This document shows positions 1-10,097 of a stretch of 20,869 bases of DNA, piece after piece (the stretch's first letter is position 1; every line of letters starts with the position of its first letter). A program made the position numbers and the translations under genes. Under the pieces are notes generated by a model that saw only the letters and a program-made list of their open reading frames with translations, did not search any database and was not told the DNA's origin. The stretch is from Paramacrobiotus richtersi (lineage: Eukaryota > Tardigrada > Eutardigrada > Parachela > Macrobiotidae): the NCBI GenBank assembly GCA_034698045.1, contig JAQGAU010001184.1:1-20869 (forward strand). Direction: 5' to 3'.

Positions 1-62
1 CGTAGCGCTACACTGTTTGAGGTAGGAACTAAACAGATCAATTCCACAATTCCACAACTGTT

Positions 63-2413
63 ATGAATGGAAATAGTGATTCTGATAGATCAATCAGACG
101 GAAGGCTGAAAAGCGCTTACTCCTAAGTCCATGGTGGCACGTCATATTTGTGTCTGCTCCTGACATGGCCAGTCGGTCATTCTCGTTTGCTGGTAGTGAT
201 ATGGCCCAGACACGGCCTGACGCGATTTCGGTGACTTCGAAAAATCCGGTACGCAAAACGTTTTCGCGGTTACATCTCTGTTTAATCGATTCATTCTGCT
301 CTTGTTCTCTTCGACTACGGTAATCAGAATACTGCCTTTACTACCGGCGTATACCAAGGAAAACCAATCATGATTCGGAATATCTGCTATCGAGATTATC
401 CGGCCACCTTCAAGAGTTTATCAGCTCAACAGGGACTTCTACAGATAATGATAAAGGTGCAGTTGCATAACGCTTTTGCAGGCCTGTTGATGCGTTACGA
501 AGAATATTGCGTCTGCAGTTTTTCAGAATCGAACACCAAAATCTATGCCGGTTTTTTGGACTAGCAATCGCAGTTACGGACACATGCACGATTTCAACCG
601 TATTTGAACGTCCTGTGCGCGGATCATTCCTTGACATTTGCAAAAGCTTCGTAACAAAGGATTTCGGGTTCGCCAGCTCGCTGATAGACGACTACCTTGA
701 TGTAAGTATTTCGATTGTGTCCTGAAGAAACAGCTGCACAACGTTTACATACGTACAAACTGTTTCCAGGCTGTGGAGTTCATTCATCATTGTCCATTTC
801 ATTATCACGGCCGGATTAGCATTTTGGCTTGTTGGATAGACAAGCATTTCACTTTAAAGTTAACGAATTTGGCGCATGACAGACTGACAGCAGAATTATG
901 TAGCACTTCGGAAGATTTTAAAGAGTGCTCTCAACCGACAGTAACGGAATCGCTGTACTGGTTGACGCCAGAAACGCCCGACACCAGTAACATGAAAGAA
1001 ATGCAGGCGGTGGACATATTTTCGTCCGGTTTCATCATTTATGAACTACTTACCAAAGCATCCTTATATGAAAAATTACATCTAGCTGAAAAAGGTACTG
1101 CAAACCTGTTTTGCTATCACTTTTGATATAAAAATGTAATCGAATTTGCAGAAGAACTAGGCAGACGCGTTTTGCTGGGAAAAGTCAACCTTTATATGGA
1201 AAGCGTTGACTTTGCAAACTTGCGGGAATTCGAAGCCGTGCTCCGTTCCTGCTGGAATGTTGATCCCACGCAGCGGCCGAATATCGGGAAACTTCGCGCT
1301 AAAATGGGAGCTCTCTCTCCTTTGCTTGTTACGGGAACCAAACGGAGTAATATTATTGACAGGGTATACAAACGACTGTCAGACTATTCAGAGGATTTGG
1401 AGCGCGAAGTGACAGTTCGAACGAACAATCTCAGAGAAGAGATGGACAAATGCGATGCGTTAACAGCACAGTTTCTGCCACGGTAAATTAATAAGGTTGA
1501 TAATTATTTTCTTAAATGGAAGCCCGTGGCATTTATTTAGCCTATGGGGTCTCCTGCAGGATAGTAATGGTTTAATTGAGAAAATACGGTAATTGGCTCC
1601 GTTTACGACTTTGACTACCACCTGCGTTTGTAGCGCGATCGTTAAACAAATGCGAGCCGGACAAGTAGTAGAAGCGGAGATATTCGAGTCGGTATCCATC
1701 ATGTTCACGGATCTGTTTGGCTTTGCTGATTTCGTTAAAGCTCACCCACCTGAAGTAACAATTCGTCTGATTGGAGATACCGAAACCTGGTTTGACATAT
1801 TGTCAACGAAATGCGAAGTATACAAGGTAGAAGCAGTGGGTGATTCGTTTCTGGTAAGACTAAATTTCTATCAGAAAGTTGTGTATCGCTGAAAGTATGA
1901 TGCTTGGTTAGGTTGCGAGCGGCTTGCCAATACGAATCGGATACGACCATATTACACGGATTGCAAAGTTCAGTCTGATGCTGATGGCAGGAGAATCAAG
2001 CCTGAAATTCTTGGAAAATATGAAGTTAAAGATCGGAATACATTCTGGTAAAGATGCAAACGGTAGATAAAGTTCATAAAATGGTCTTATAGTACATTTT
2101 GGGTTCAAGGTTCTTGCGCAGCTGGAGTTTTGGGATTAAGACGGCCGCGTTATTGCCTGTGAGTCAAAATGTCGGCTGCATCTAAATAATTTTGCAGGTG
2201 CCATGACATTTTCTTGTATGTAGATTTGGTGACACCATAAACACAGCATCCAGGATGTGCAGCCTTGGACTGCCTGGCCGCATACAGCTTAGCGCCGATT
2301 TTCACTTTCTGCTGGAACGTACGACGGAATTCACTGTTGAACTTCGTGGGACTTTGGCCGTAAAAGGCAAAGCTACAATGACGACTTACTTTCTGGTTGG
2401 CCGAGCTATGTAA
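63..2413 (+). CDS. Receptor-type guanylate cyclase, intracellular half (rGC-A), 5' partial
   Basis: Makes cGMP from GTP at the membrane in response to an extracellular ligand. Exons I read: 63-248, 328-456, 519-701, 770-1094, 1152-1482, 1634-1853, 1912-2047, 2110-2158, 2224-2413. All phases agree and give 582 codons with no internal stop. Order: charged juxtamembrane (SIRRKAEKR); kinase-homology domain at about 63-320 (FTTGVYQG, EHQNLCRFFG, GSFLDIC, WLTPE, DIFSSGFIIYELL, CWNVDPTQRP); dimerisation helix (NIIDRVYKRL to LREEMDKC); cyclase domain from about 385. Metal-binding Asp are present in FTDLFGF (D411) and VGDSF (D455). Glu in YKVEAVGD and Cys in RYCLFGDT are the guanine-selecting pair, and NTASR carries the catalytic Asn and Arg. 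The kinase-like domain lacks HRD and DFG, as usual in this family. The first exon may start slightly later, after an AG near 80. Ectodomain and membrane segment lie left of the window. Confidence 0.93.
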
Positions 2414-2549
2414 TGTGTGCAATCTAAAGCGTTATTCGTCGAGCTGTGCGCGCTAGGTTCTAACGCGATATCTTCGTCTGACAGCATCAAACGCATGTTA
2501 TTCACTGGGTGGCACGTGTGTGACCAATGTGTACTTGCAACTTGCTTAC

Positions 2550-2575
2550 AATAAAGAAACAGTGAAGTCAATAAA
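2550..2575 (+). terminator. Polyadenylation signals of rGC-A
   Basis: Two AATAAA hexamers at 2550-2555 and 2570-2575, about 140-160 bases after the rGC-A stop codon. This is a plausible 3' UTR end. I saw no other strong candidate between the stop and these sites. Confidence 0.55.
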
Positions 2576-2874
2576 CGCTTCGTAATTTATCTCGTTGACG
2601 AATTAGTTAGTCCCATTCTTACCAGAACCACACCGGTCGCGACCTACGCTAGTGAAATACTGATCTTCTCAAAGGTCAAACGCTAACTTTTCTGCCAAGA
2701 ATTTTCCAAAGAATGCCAAGAATATTTTTCACTACACGCTAAATATTTCAGCGCTTTCGGGCCTACATTACAACACCTTGCTACCGAGCGCAGGTCTTTC
2801 TGGGTTTCGAGCGTTGATTCGGCTCTCATTAACTTGACACCGAAGATTGCAGCATTTATGTTTATGGCCTCTAA

Positions 2875-3474
2875 TTGCAAGCAACTTGCAAGGACAAGCT
2901 TCTCTGTGCCTGGTCCGCCGTCTGCGGATCAACCAACTCGATCACGAATAAAAGAAGGACACAAAAGAAGGCTGAACATGTTTCGCTACCTGCCGTTATT
3001 GTCTGGACGTGCACTTATGTACTGTACTATTTTTTCACTTCAGCAACAGCTCCCTATCGGCAGTTTGAAATGAAATTCAGTTCGTCCTATATTTCCGTTA
3101 CGACACAGTTACCCATATCTTCTTCAGCGGAAACAGTTTACATTATATTCAGCGTTTTTGATATCGAAATCCTAAGAGGATTGCGAGTTTTCCGTAGCAA
3201 ACACCGTCCTTTCGGATACGAACACATTCTGGTAAAATAAACACTTCACTGGTTTTCAAGATACGAGAAATGTTAGATGTGTCAAACAGCATGTTAAATT
3301 TATGATAACTGCCGTTTTAAGGTCCATGCGCCGATGAGGTTATGGGACTAAGACAACCGTGATACTGTTTGTAAGCTGAAAGAAATCGCCCTTCGGCGGG
3401 TGTGTTTTCTCGTTATCGGTTTGGCGACACCGTCAACACGGCTTTCGGGATGTGCAGCCATGGTATGCCGAGTA
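2875..3474 (+). pseudogene. Decayed guanylate cyclase dimerisation and catalytic region
   Basis: Several pieces, in order, match the 3' half of rGC-A. About 2933-3007 reads TNSITNKRRTQKKAEHVSLP, aligning without gaps to the 20 residues TNNLREEMDKCDALTAQFLP. ETVYIIFSVFD (about 3128-3160) resembles the catalytic core ESVSIMFTDLFGF but lacks the metal-binding Asp. About 3180-3225 resembles the start of the VASGLP/GYDHI exon. 3322-3370 reads GPCADEVMGLRQP-stop-YCL, matching GSCAAGVLGLRRPRYCL, with the donor kept. 3420-3474 reads FGDTVNTAFGMCSHGMP, matching the next exon. Damage: an in-frame TGA where Arg is expected, loss of the AG before FGDT, Arg lost from NTASR, then no homology after about 3474. 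The 3322-3474 match is strong; the part upstream of 3200 is weaker. Confidence 0.7.
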
Positions 3475-3544
3475 CTTTAACGCACAATGCTGCAAATGTG
3501 TGCACACCTTAAATGCTTGCACTGGGATGGTCGCCTATCACACG

Positions 3545-4115
3545 GCTAAGTATCAGCGAGCTGGCAAAGCTGAAGTTTTTCCATGCCTGGAACAAATGTC
3601 ACAGAACGAACCACAAGAAGGATATTTAAATGCGGCAGAAATCGTACTCGAATCCCTCACAACACAATTCGCACTTGCTAATCCAACACATCAACGCAGT
3701 GTTTAACTCACACTGTTCTGAAAACTTTGGGATACATTGCCTTGTAAACTGACAAAAACCTCCATTCCTTCCTACCTTTTTCGTTATCTTTGCAGAAGCC
3801 GCGATCAGCATCTGAAATTGTGAAGATAGCTGGATAGTTTCGACATCAGATAGTGATTGTCCTTGGCAGACGCCGGTAGTATGGAAAGCATTGTAATAAT
3901 TATTCGAGAGTACAGTAACACAGTACAACTTGTAATATCGCTGGCAACAGATCGTACGGACTGGATGCTTGGTATTAGCCGAGTCAAGCCTTTTCCTGAA
4001 CATACCAGAAACAAAGAACGACTAACTGGATTTCCAACTACCCATGCCGGAAACAAGCGCAAGTGTCACGTGCCGTCGTCGATCAAGACGCGAACGCTCT
4101 TCTTCCTTCCGTCTG
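3545..4115 (-). pseudogene. Decayed juxtamembrane and kinase-homology exons of rGC-B
   Basis: On the minus strand, three pieces follow rGC-A order. About 4115-4072 encodes a charged juxtamembrane stretch (RRKEEERSRLDRRRHV). 3892-3776 encodes NAFHTTGVCQG, matching NTAFTTGVYQG, and ends at a kept GT donor (gtagga). 3717 to about 3545 aligns at base level with the HQNLCRFFG to FASSLI exon: DSSTISAAFKYPSCGSFCDIC matches DTCTISTVFERPVRGSFLDIC. Decay is clear. The acceptor before NAF reads AC instead of AG, two stops fall where HQNLCRF should be, and the frame breaks again before the FASSLI block. No catalytic exons follow on this strand. These exons lie downstream of the rGC-B ectodomain and are probably its former continuation. 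Confidence 0.72.
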
Positions 4116-4829
4116 ACGGTATTTCCTTAGAGAATGAGCGCTTTCGCCTCCCTGCATACGGAGATTCAGAGAAGAGGATGGCATTTAATCTTTACGTTAA
4201 ATAGTCTGACGTCACGCTTCCTGTAATTAAATTTATTCATTACAATTTACAAGGGCAGCAACAGTGATGTACGTTACCGTGCGTGTTATCGCCTACAGTG
4301 CTGTCCAGATATTAGCGGTCTTGTAGAAGTCCAGCAGGCACTTTTAAAAACCGTTCCCCACGCTGCGGCTGACAATCAGCTGATGCAATAGTTGCAGGAA
4401 ACTGACGTTCTCGGTTTCCTGTTGCATTCCGGTCATTGCACTGGCCAAACACGATTAACAACAACTGTCACGTTGTCGTCCGTTTATTCCACAACGCTTC
4501 ACCATACGCAACAAAATCATAGTTGTACAGAAGATGTCTTACCTCGCGTATGCATATGAATGGCATCTTTATGTCATTTTGCACTACTTAGTCGGCCACC
4601 CATAGTGATTAACTGTGTCTGAGACAAGTCACTACTTACACTGGGAATTTGACTAAACCGCGTTGAGAGAATGCTGCTCAGAATCGCTGCACATGATCTA
4701 ACGGTTTTTGTTTGTTGTTTGTCTCTTGATCTCTGTTTGGTGAGCTGTGTTATTTAATTTTGTCGAAGATTATTGTTACAGCAGAGTTTACATACATATA
4801 CTTGCCGAAGGGTAATTCGTATGACGTAC

Positions 4830-6896
4830 CTCACGAGTACCATTTGCTGTGAAGTATGATATGGTGAAATCAGTTCGCCGTATTCCAGAATTGCCGATAT
4901 ATATTTCACCTGCTCCACCATCATCCGGAAAGGTGCGATTAAAGAATAGTTCTGCCAAAGCTGTCCCATTTTTGTAGTTGAACGTTTCTTCTCTGCTCAG
5001 GGTCTCGTTAAGCACCTACAAAGACGCAACGATCCCCCAGCACTGGTTTGTTGCAGACACATATTCACCTACATTAGCCAGCGCCGTAATGGTATTGTAC
5101 GTGTCCGTCAGTACATAGAAGGGCTATTTAAAATAACATAACTGTAATAGTAATCGGTCGGAGCTGCCATGTGTTTCACAAACCTGTTCTGGTAGTGGGT
5201 ACGAGAAATTATGCAGTATCTGTGACCTTTTCAGGAATTCTGGGGCGAGATATTGATTGGGAGCCTTGTCCATGTCACGTGGATGCACAACGAGCACCGA
5301 CTGATAGGCCAGGAAAGCAATCTACAAGCACAGCCCGTGTGCGGGAATTAACCAATACCATCAGACTTTCCATTCTTTGCTGTAATTGTATGGCCACATA
5401 CCGGGTCATCAGTGTCGTTGTACTGCCAGTCCAAAAGGCCAAGCTGCTTGGGATTGTTACGCATGGACTGAGGAGCAATATACACCTACGAAATTGATGG
5501 CGTTATCGCTATCTGCTGCACATTTATCAAGTGCAAAAATTTCAACGCAGAGGTCAGAAATCCGTTTTGTACATTTTCAACAGTAGCCGGCTTCGCTGCT
5601 TTAAACCCCGCGTGCAAACCAAGATGACTGTCTAGAGCTGCCAACACTTACGTATTCTCCATTGGTCATATTCATGGAAGTCGCCAGTAGCTGAAATGTA
5701 GCAGTTAAGAGTGGATTTGCTGATGCATATCTTTTTTACCCTTTTTTACCAGAAATTCCCGTAGATACGACGCGTGGGCAAAGAAAAGCACCACTAAAGA
5801 TAACAGAAGGCTATCAATACGAACACAACGCCAAGTGGATCTCTACAAACCTCGGCATGTGGTTCGGGCCTGTTCCAAAATGGGAGCGAAGTTTCCGAAT
5901 GGGTGTCTGTTTTTTGTCGAAATTTCATTCCAAATGAATTTTACATCTACCTTCTTCAATTCGTCTGCTACTACTATTGCAACAGTTTTGTAGAATGGGT
6001 CCGAGGAATTATCAACCACCATGTAGGTTGATGTCCAATTAAATGTCGAGAAAACCCCAGTGTACATCTCTGCGCATATAGTAGTCACGAAGAAATTAGT
6101 GGCAATCCAAGTGGGATTCAAGGTACGATTGCGGATAGCAGGCGGTGCTGTCATCCTGCCAGTAAAGGTCATAGTTAAACGAGCTGCATACTTAAAATGA
6201 CAATAATTGTAAGCTAATTCCTTCCTTACGTGGTGAAAAACAGGGTGTTCCACTGCTGTTCAAAATATGGTAATTTGGCAGTCGGCGGGAACGCTGCAAG
6301 TTTTAGTAACGGTTATTTTAAGAATACTTTCACAAACAAATAAGACACACGCAAAGCGCTGTTTTGGAAAGCAGATTAGGTGGGTTCATTATGTTATGTG
6401 GTACATTCGCTATATTACTTATGTAAGTGTTTTTTGGCAAAAGCCGATTCAGTATACCGTGCCAGCGCACTGGCACTACTACAATACTTAGACATCAAAA
6501 AATCATTCAAAACCGTCACCAGAAATACAATCATCTGAATGATACAATTATTATCTAGCCGAACTTACATGGAGATATATAAACAGTGAGGTCACGTTGG
6601 TTTCGCTTCGTGTAGTGCCACTCCGCAACCATCCAGTCGAGATCATCCGCAAATTCACTCCATTCGGTGCGTTTTGTACTGTACAGAGTGGTCAGTGTAA
6701 AGTTCATTGTTTCTCCGTATCTTCGGTTGACGTGCTCAACGGCCACGGACAACGGCGCACCAAGGTACACAAACGAGGAAAACAGTGTTCGGTTGATGGA
6801 GCCCGCTGCCACAATACTGACGTTGAGTTTCGCTGATGTCTGCGTGATCGACAGAGAAGACAATATGGAGCACAACATCAGTATCTCGCGACACAT
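4830..6896 (-). CDS. Receptor guanylate cyclase ectodomain (rGC-B), near-intact N-terminal half
   Basis: Extracellular ligand-binding domain of the ANF-receptor (periplasmic-binding-like) fold. Exons on the minus strand: 6896-6569 (start Met, signal peptide MCREILMLCSILSSLSITQT, then LNVSIVAAG), about 6293-6230 (LPYFEQQWN), 6190-5851 (FNWTSTYMVVDNSS), 5793-5750 (VVLFFAHASYLREFL), 5690-5652 (SMNMTNGEY), 5467-5402 (LLDWQYNDTDDP), 5321-5184 (AYQSVLVVHPRD, HNFSYPLPEQ), 5123-5073 (DTYNTITALAN) and 5015-4830 (VLNETLSREETF, then IYIGNSGIRRTDFTISYF). Phases agree from the third exon on. The second exon fits by homology but is one base out with the third; a shorter version of it splices in frame. There are several N-glycosylation sequons (NFT, NWT, NGT, NFS, NRT). 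No membrane segment or catalytic domain follows intact. It could be a young pseudogene or encode a truncated, secreted binding protein. Confidence 0.75.
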
Positions 6897-6989
6897 TGTA
6901 TCCGTTGCCGGAGCGCAGTAAGGGCGCAAGTCGCCCAGATTACTTAACCTGAGAGACCGATACTGAAGAATTGGGAAAATCTGCACTGC

Positions 6990-8297
6990 CGGTCATTGTG
7001 ACTTCTGAAACAAAGGAATTGCGGTCCTGATTACATTCTGGCATGCAGCTCTGGAAAAAATTGTGATGTAACCTTAAAATGGTTTCCTCTAATACAAGGC
7101 TCCTTAATTATGCATTACCGTCGTCACGTTTTTATATTACAGGCCTGACTTCCTGGATTCTATGGTCTGTCTCATTTTTATACCGGTACCGGAAGGAGTC
7201 CATTTAACTGATACATAGGTAATAACTATCTACACTCAGTATCTTCCAGTCTTTCACTTCCCAAAATTAATGCAGGTACATACGAGTTTCGAGACTTAAA
7301 TTAACACTACGGACTTAGCAAAGCGTCCTTACCTGATGCTACACCGACCAGAACGAGCTGGTTGGGTGTTTAACCAGAGAAGTAGCAATGAGCGAAACAT
7401 TTTTCCTTTCGGTCATCAGAAGTATTCAGAAGTAATCAGAAACATTAGGAATCAGTGAAGGTAAGAAACAACAAAATTAAAGCTGCGGCATCGGCGCATG
7501 CGTTTGAACATGACAGCCAGGAATCGATCAGCGCAGAACTGGTTAAGGGAAGATGCGGATACAGTCGTAGGATGTTTGTCGGTTATATGCTGGTAATCAT
7601 CATCGCAGAACCCGGCTTGAATGCTGCCGCGACAGATCAGCTGCATGGGCATTGTAATTATATTATGGTTTATAATTATCTGATGGCTGACGTTTCTCCT
7701 CAGAACGGAAGTTATATGCCATGCAAATTATATGCAGAATATTATACGTAACAACACGGCTCTTGGAAGGCTAGAATGTGCCATGCTAATGAAAGATTAC
7801 GTGCGCACCGCAGGGATTTCGTTTTCATCTCGGTTAATGAAGAAACATTCGTTATGCAGATGTCCGTTGGCATGGAAAGTCATAATTAACAATTCCATTT
7901 GTCGACTGGTACATTCGCTCAGTGAAGCGCATAATACAAAGAGTACTATACTGTATTTATACTGTATATTACTTACTCTCCTGGATTGCGCAATAACAAT
8001 TTCACATTTGCAATTTTCAGTAGATGAGGTAGATGAAATGACTGACGAGACGACACTCTGTTCAAACTGCTGCGATTTACGTCATCGCATGATGCAAATG
8101 CCACCAGTTTAGTCTCTTAGAATTATGTGCGTTTAACACGAATGATTGCCGATCTACCACATTCAGCTCGTAGACTACATGCCTTAACAATAGATACGAG
8201 TTCCAAATTAATCAGGAATCAGGAAAGAGTGCAAACCCCCATAGCTGACGGAAGTCCTTATCCGGAACTGAACAAGACAAATCGCTTATCATCCTAA
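6990..8297. other. About 1.3 kb with no recognised gene
   Basis: Upstream flank of rGC-B on the minus strand, so it may hold that gene's promoter. Open frames of about 100-125 codons on the plus strand (7455-7751, 7732-8112) have no motif, signal peptide or splice pattern that I recognise. The C-terminal part of the second (about 8016-8112, with Asp/Glu- and Cys-bearing residues) follows an AG at about 8020 and could be an exon, but nothing around it confirms that. Confidence 0.4.
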
Positions 8298-8633
8298 GAA
8301 GAATTACGTCAACCGTGGAGCTGCCGGAGCGCGCTGGATATAAGATATCCTTGTCAAAGAAAACCCCAGGAAATGCCAATCAAGGCCGGAAAAAGACCAA
8401 ACGGACACTGGTCCTGTGAGGCAGGGTATGGCCGTGGTACGGGATGCACCGCGTTCGAACACTTTTACAGATCCGTACCTTATATTGACTGTAAGCGCCG
8501 AAAGGGCTGGATATGCTGCGCACCTGGACGAATAGCAAATGCTACGATTTCCTGGAACAGAGCGGTTTTTCGGTTCCCACAGGTCTCAAAACTTTTTGGA
8601 ACACTGGGGTCCGCATTCACCGAACTCATGTAG
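8298..8633 (+). CDS. Uncharacterised Cys-rich open frame, weakly CLIP-like
   Basis: Open from 8298, just after a stop, to 8633; first Met at 8373. The conspicuous block is WSCEAGYGRGTGC, then YIDCKRRKGWICCAPG. Cysteines are spaced C-x9-C-x14-C-x6-CC, and two more Cys lie upstream (about 8323 and 8350). A closing CC after a short basic stretch recalls CLIP domains of arthropod-type secreted proteases, but the third CLIP Cys is missing and no protease follows within 3.8 kb. No signal peptide is visible. It may be an exon of a secreted disulfide-rich protein, a remnant, or chance. No firm function can be given. Confidence 0.25.
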   Translation, partial: EELRQPWSCRSALDIRYPCQRKPQEMPIKAGKRPNGHWSCEAGYGRGTGCTAFEHFYRSVPYIDCKRRKGWICCAPGRIANATISWNRAVFRFPQVSKLFGTLGSAFTELM

Positions 8634-10097
8634 TTTGCAGGAGCCAAAGATTTGCGAATTAACTGGCGAATCTAAGGTTGACAGCGTTGGTTAAGCATCG
8701 CATTAGTTTGACGGTAACGCCGCATGTGCTCGTGGCACGCTAACTGCGCGTCCTATAAAATGGTTGTTTTTTCGGTGTTTGAATTTTTCTGAGCCGGAAT
8801 GAACTAAGCCTTCCGTTGATTGCGGCAGCCTTTACCAATGAAGATGTACAATCACGTTGAATGAGCCTTTGCATCAGGGGATGATTTGCAGACATTAGAA
8901 TTGTACATGTGTGTTTTAGGTACCGATACTTTAACTAACCACAGGAAGCATGATAGAAGAGAAAGAAAATAGTTTCTGGAAGAAGTTTTTATGTAGTTCT
9001 CACGCACATACCACCGCGAGATGTACTGGCGTGACAGAGAGTAACTTTTCTTTTTAGCCTGTTGGATGCGATTGCAATACAATAATTTTAGTTTGCTGCA
9101 TACATAATATTGGCTCACTTCCGTGCAGACTTATGACGTTTCGCGAACGTCTGGTGACCCTCAACCTGTAAGCCCGTATTGCTAAACCAATGATAGAACA
9201 GCGCTGTTGGAAGTAATTAAATATCAGACTTGCGACCAGACTCGAAGTCCCAAATGGGTTGTCTGCTCTTTTGTTGTTATAATAATAATAACCAAAAGAT
9301 TCGTGGGATGCCTTGCGAGCTATCAGCATCGCAGTTTTAATTAGCGTAAACTGTAACACTGGGACCGTTCAGTATCGCTATCCGGGAAATGGTCTGCAGT
9401 ATTTCCTGAGTTAGACTAATGTTATGCTTCGCGATAAATACAGCTCTTACCAACCTCTTTTTCACCTTACTGAATATTTTTGAGAAAACATTTTAAATTC
9501 TTTCAGCTCCAGTTTAGACACGAGATATCGTAATTGTCAAAGAAACTGCTGCAGCAACTATATGTAATTTATTCTACGAGAAAACCGTCTTCGGTAGACA
9601 CAAAGAAATCAGTTATTTTAAAACGTATAACAGATTCCCAATTTGTACTAAGTTTTATGCGCCGTTTTCTGTTGTACGAGCTGGAACGAAAACAGTTGCA
9701 AAATCGAATTGCTCGTATGGTGACAAGTATGCGGTACTGTGCACCAAAGTGTAGGAGCCGCAGCGATTTTACGTCTGATAAACATGTTTACGTACATTTT
9801 ACGAGTGTGTACGTTACTTATCGGTCGCACACAGTTATGATATCATCTGTTTACCTACAACAGCTTTCCACGGTAATCTTGATCAAACGGCCGCACCTTA
9901 TCAGAACTTCCTTTGCGGTACATTTTCAGTAAGTGCAGTTAATGAGTATGGACCAGAACGCGCAGCACATGCCTTACAATACAAACTGTACATGCAAATA
10001 TCTAAGTACGCGGCTCACGAACCATAACAGAAATGAACCACAGTTTGTCAGAAATCGACAATAATTGGGATTCCAGTAACCTTACAAACGTACCGAC
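8634..10097 (+). other. 1.46 kb without a confident gene; two fibronectin-III-like fragments
   Basis: Two plus-strand pieces look like parts of fibronectin type III domains. About 9303-9413 reads SWDAL, then TVQYRYPG. About 9930-10030, right after TTTTCAG, reads SAVNEYGPERAAHALQYKL and then stops; S-A-V-N-x-Y-G is typical of the F-G region of this domain. I could not join them through compatible splice sites. A TAA trinucleotide run lies at 9279-9291. The 132-codon open frame at 9534-9932 shows no motif I know. The last 70 bases would be the 5' UTR or promoter of the MATH-BTB gene. Confidence 0.3.

Noticed and set aside
3857-4204. Plus-strand open frame of 115 codons
   Set aside because: It lies antisense to the decayed rGC-B kinase-like and juxtamembrane exons, whose homology is on the minus strand; its translation shows no motif.
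8440-8475. GCGTTCGAACAC as a tRNA T-arm
   Set aside because: No acceptor stem, D-arm or anticodon arm can be drawn around it.
9279-9291. TAA trinucleotide run as a functional microsatellite
   Set aside because: Only about four units; ordinary for AT-rich intergenic DNA.
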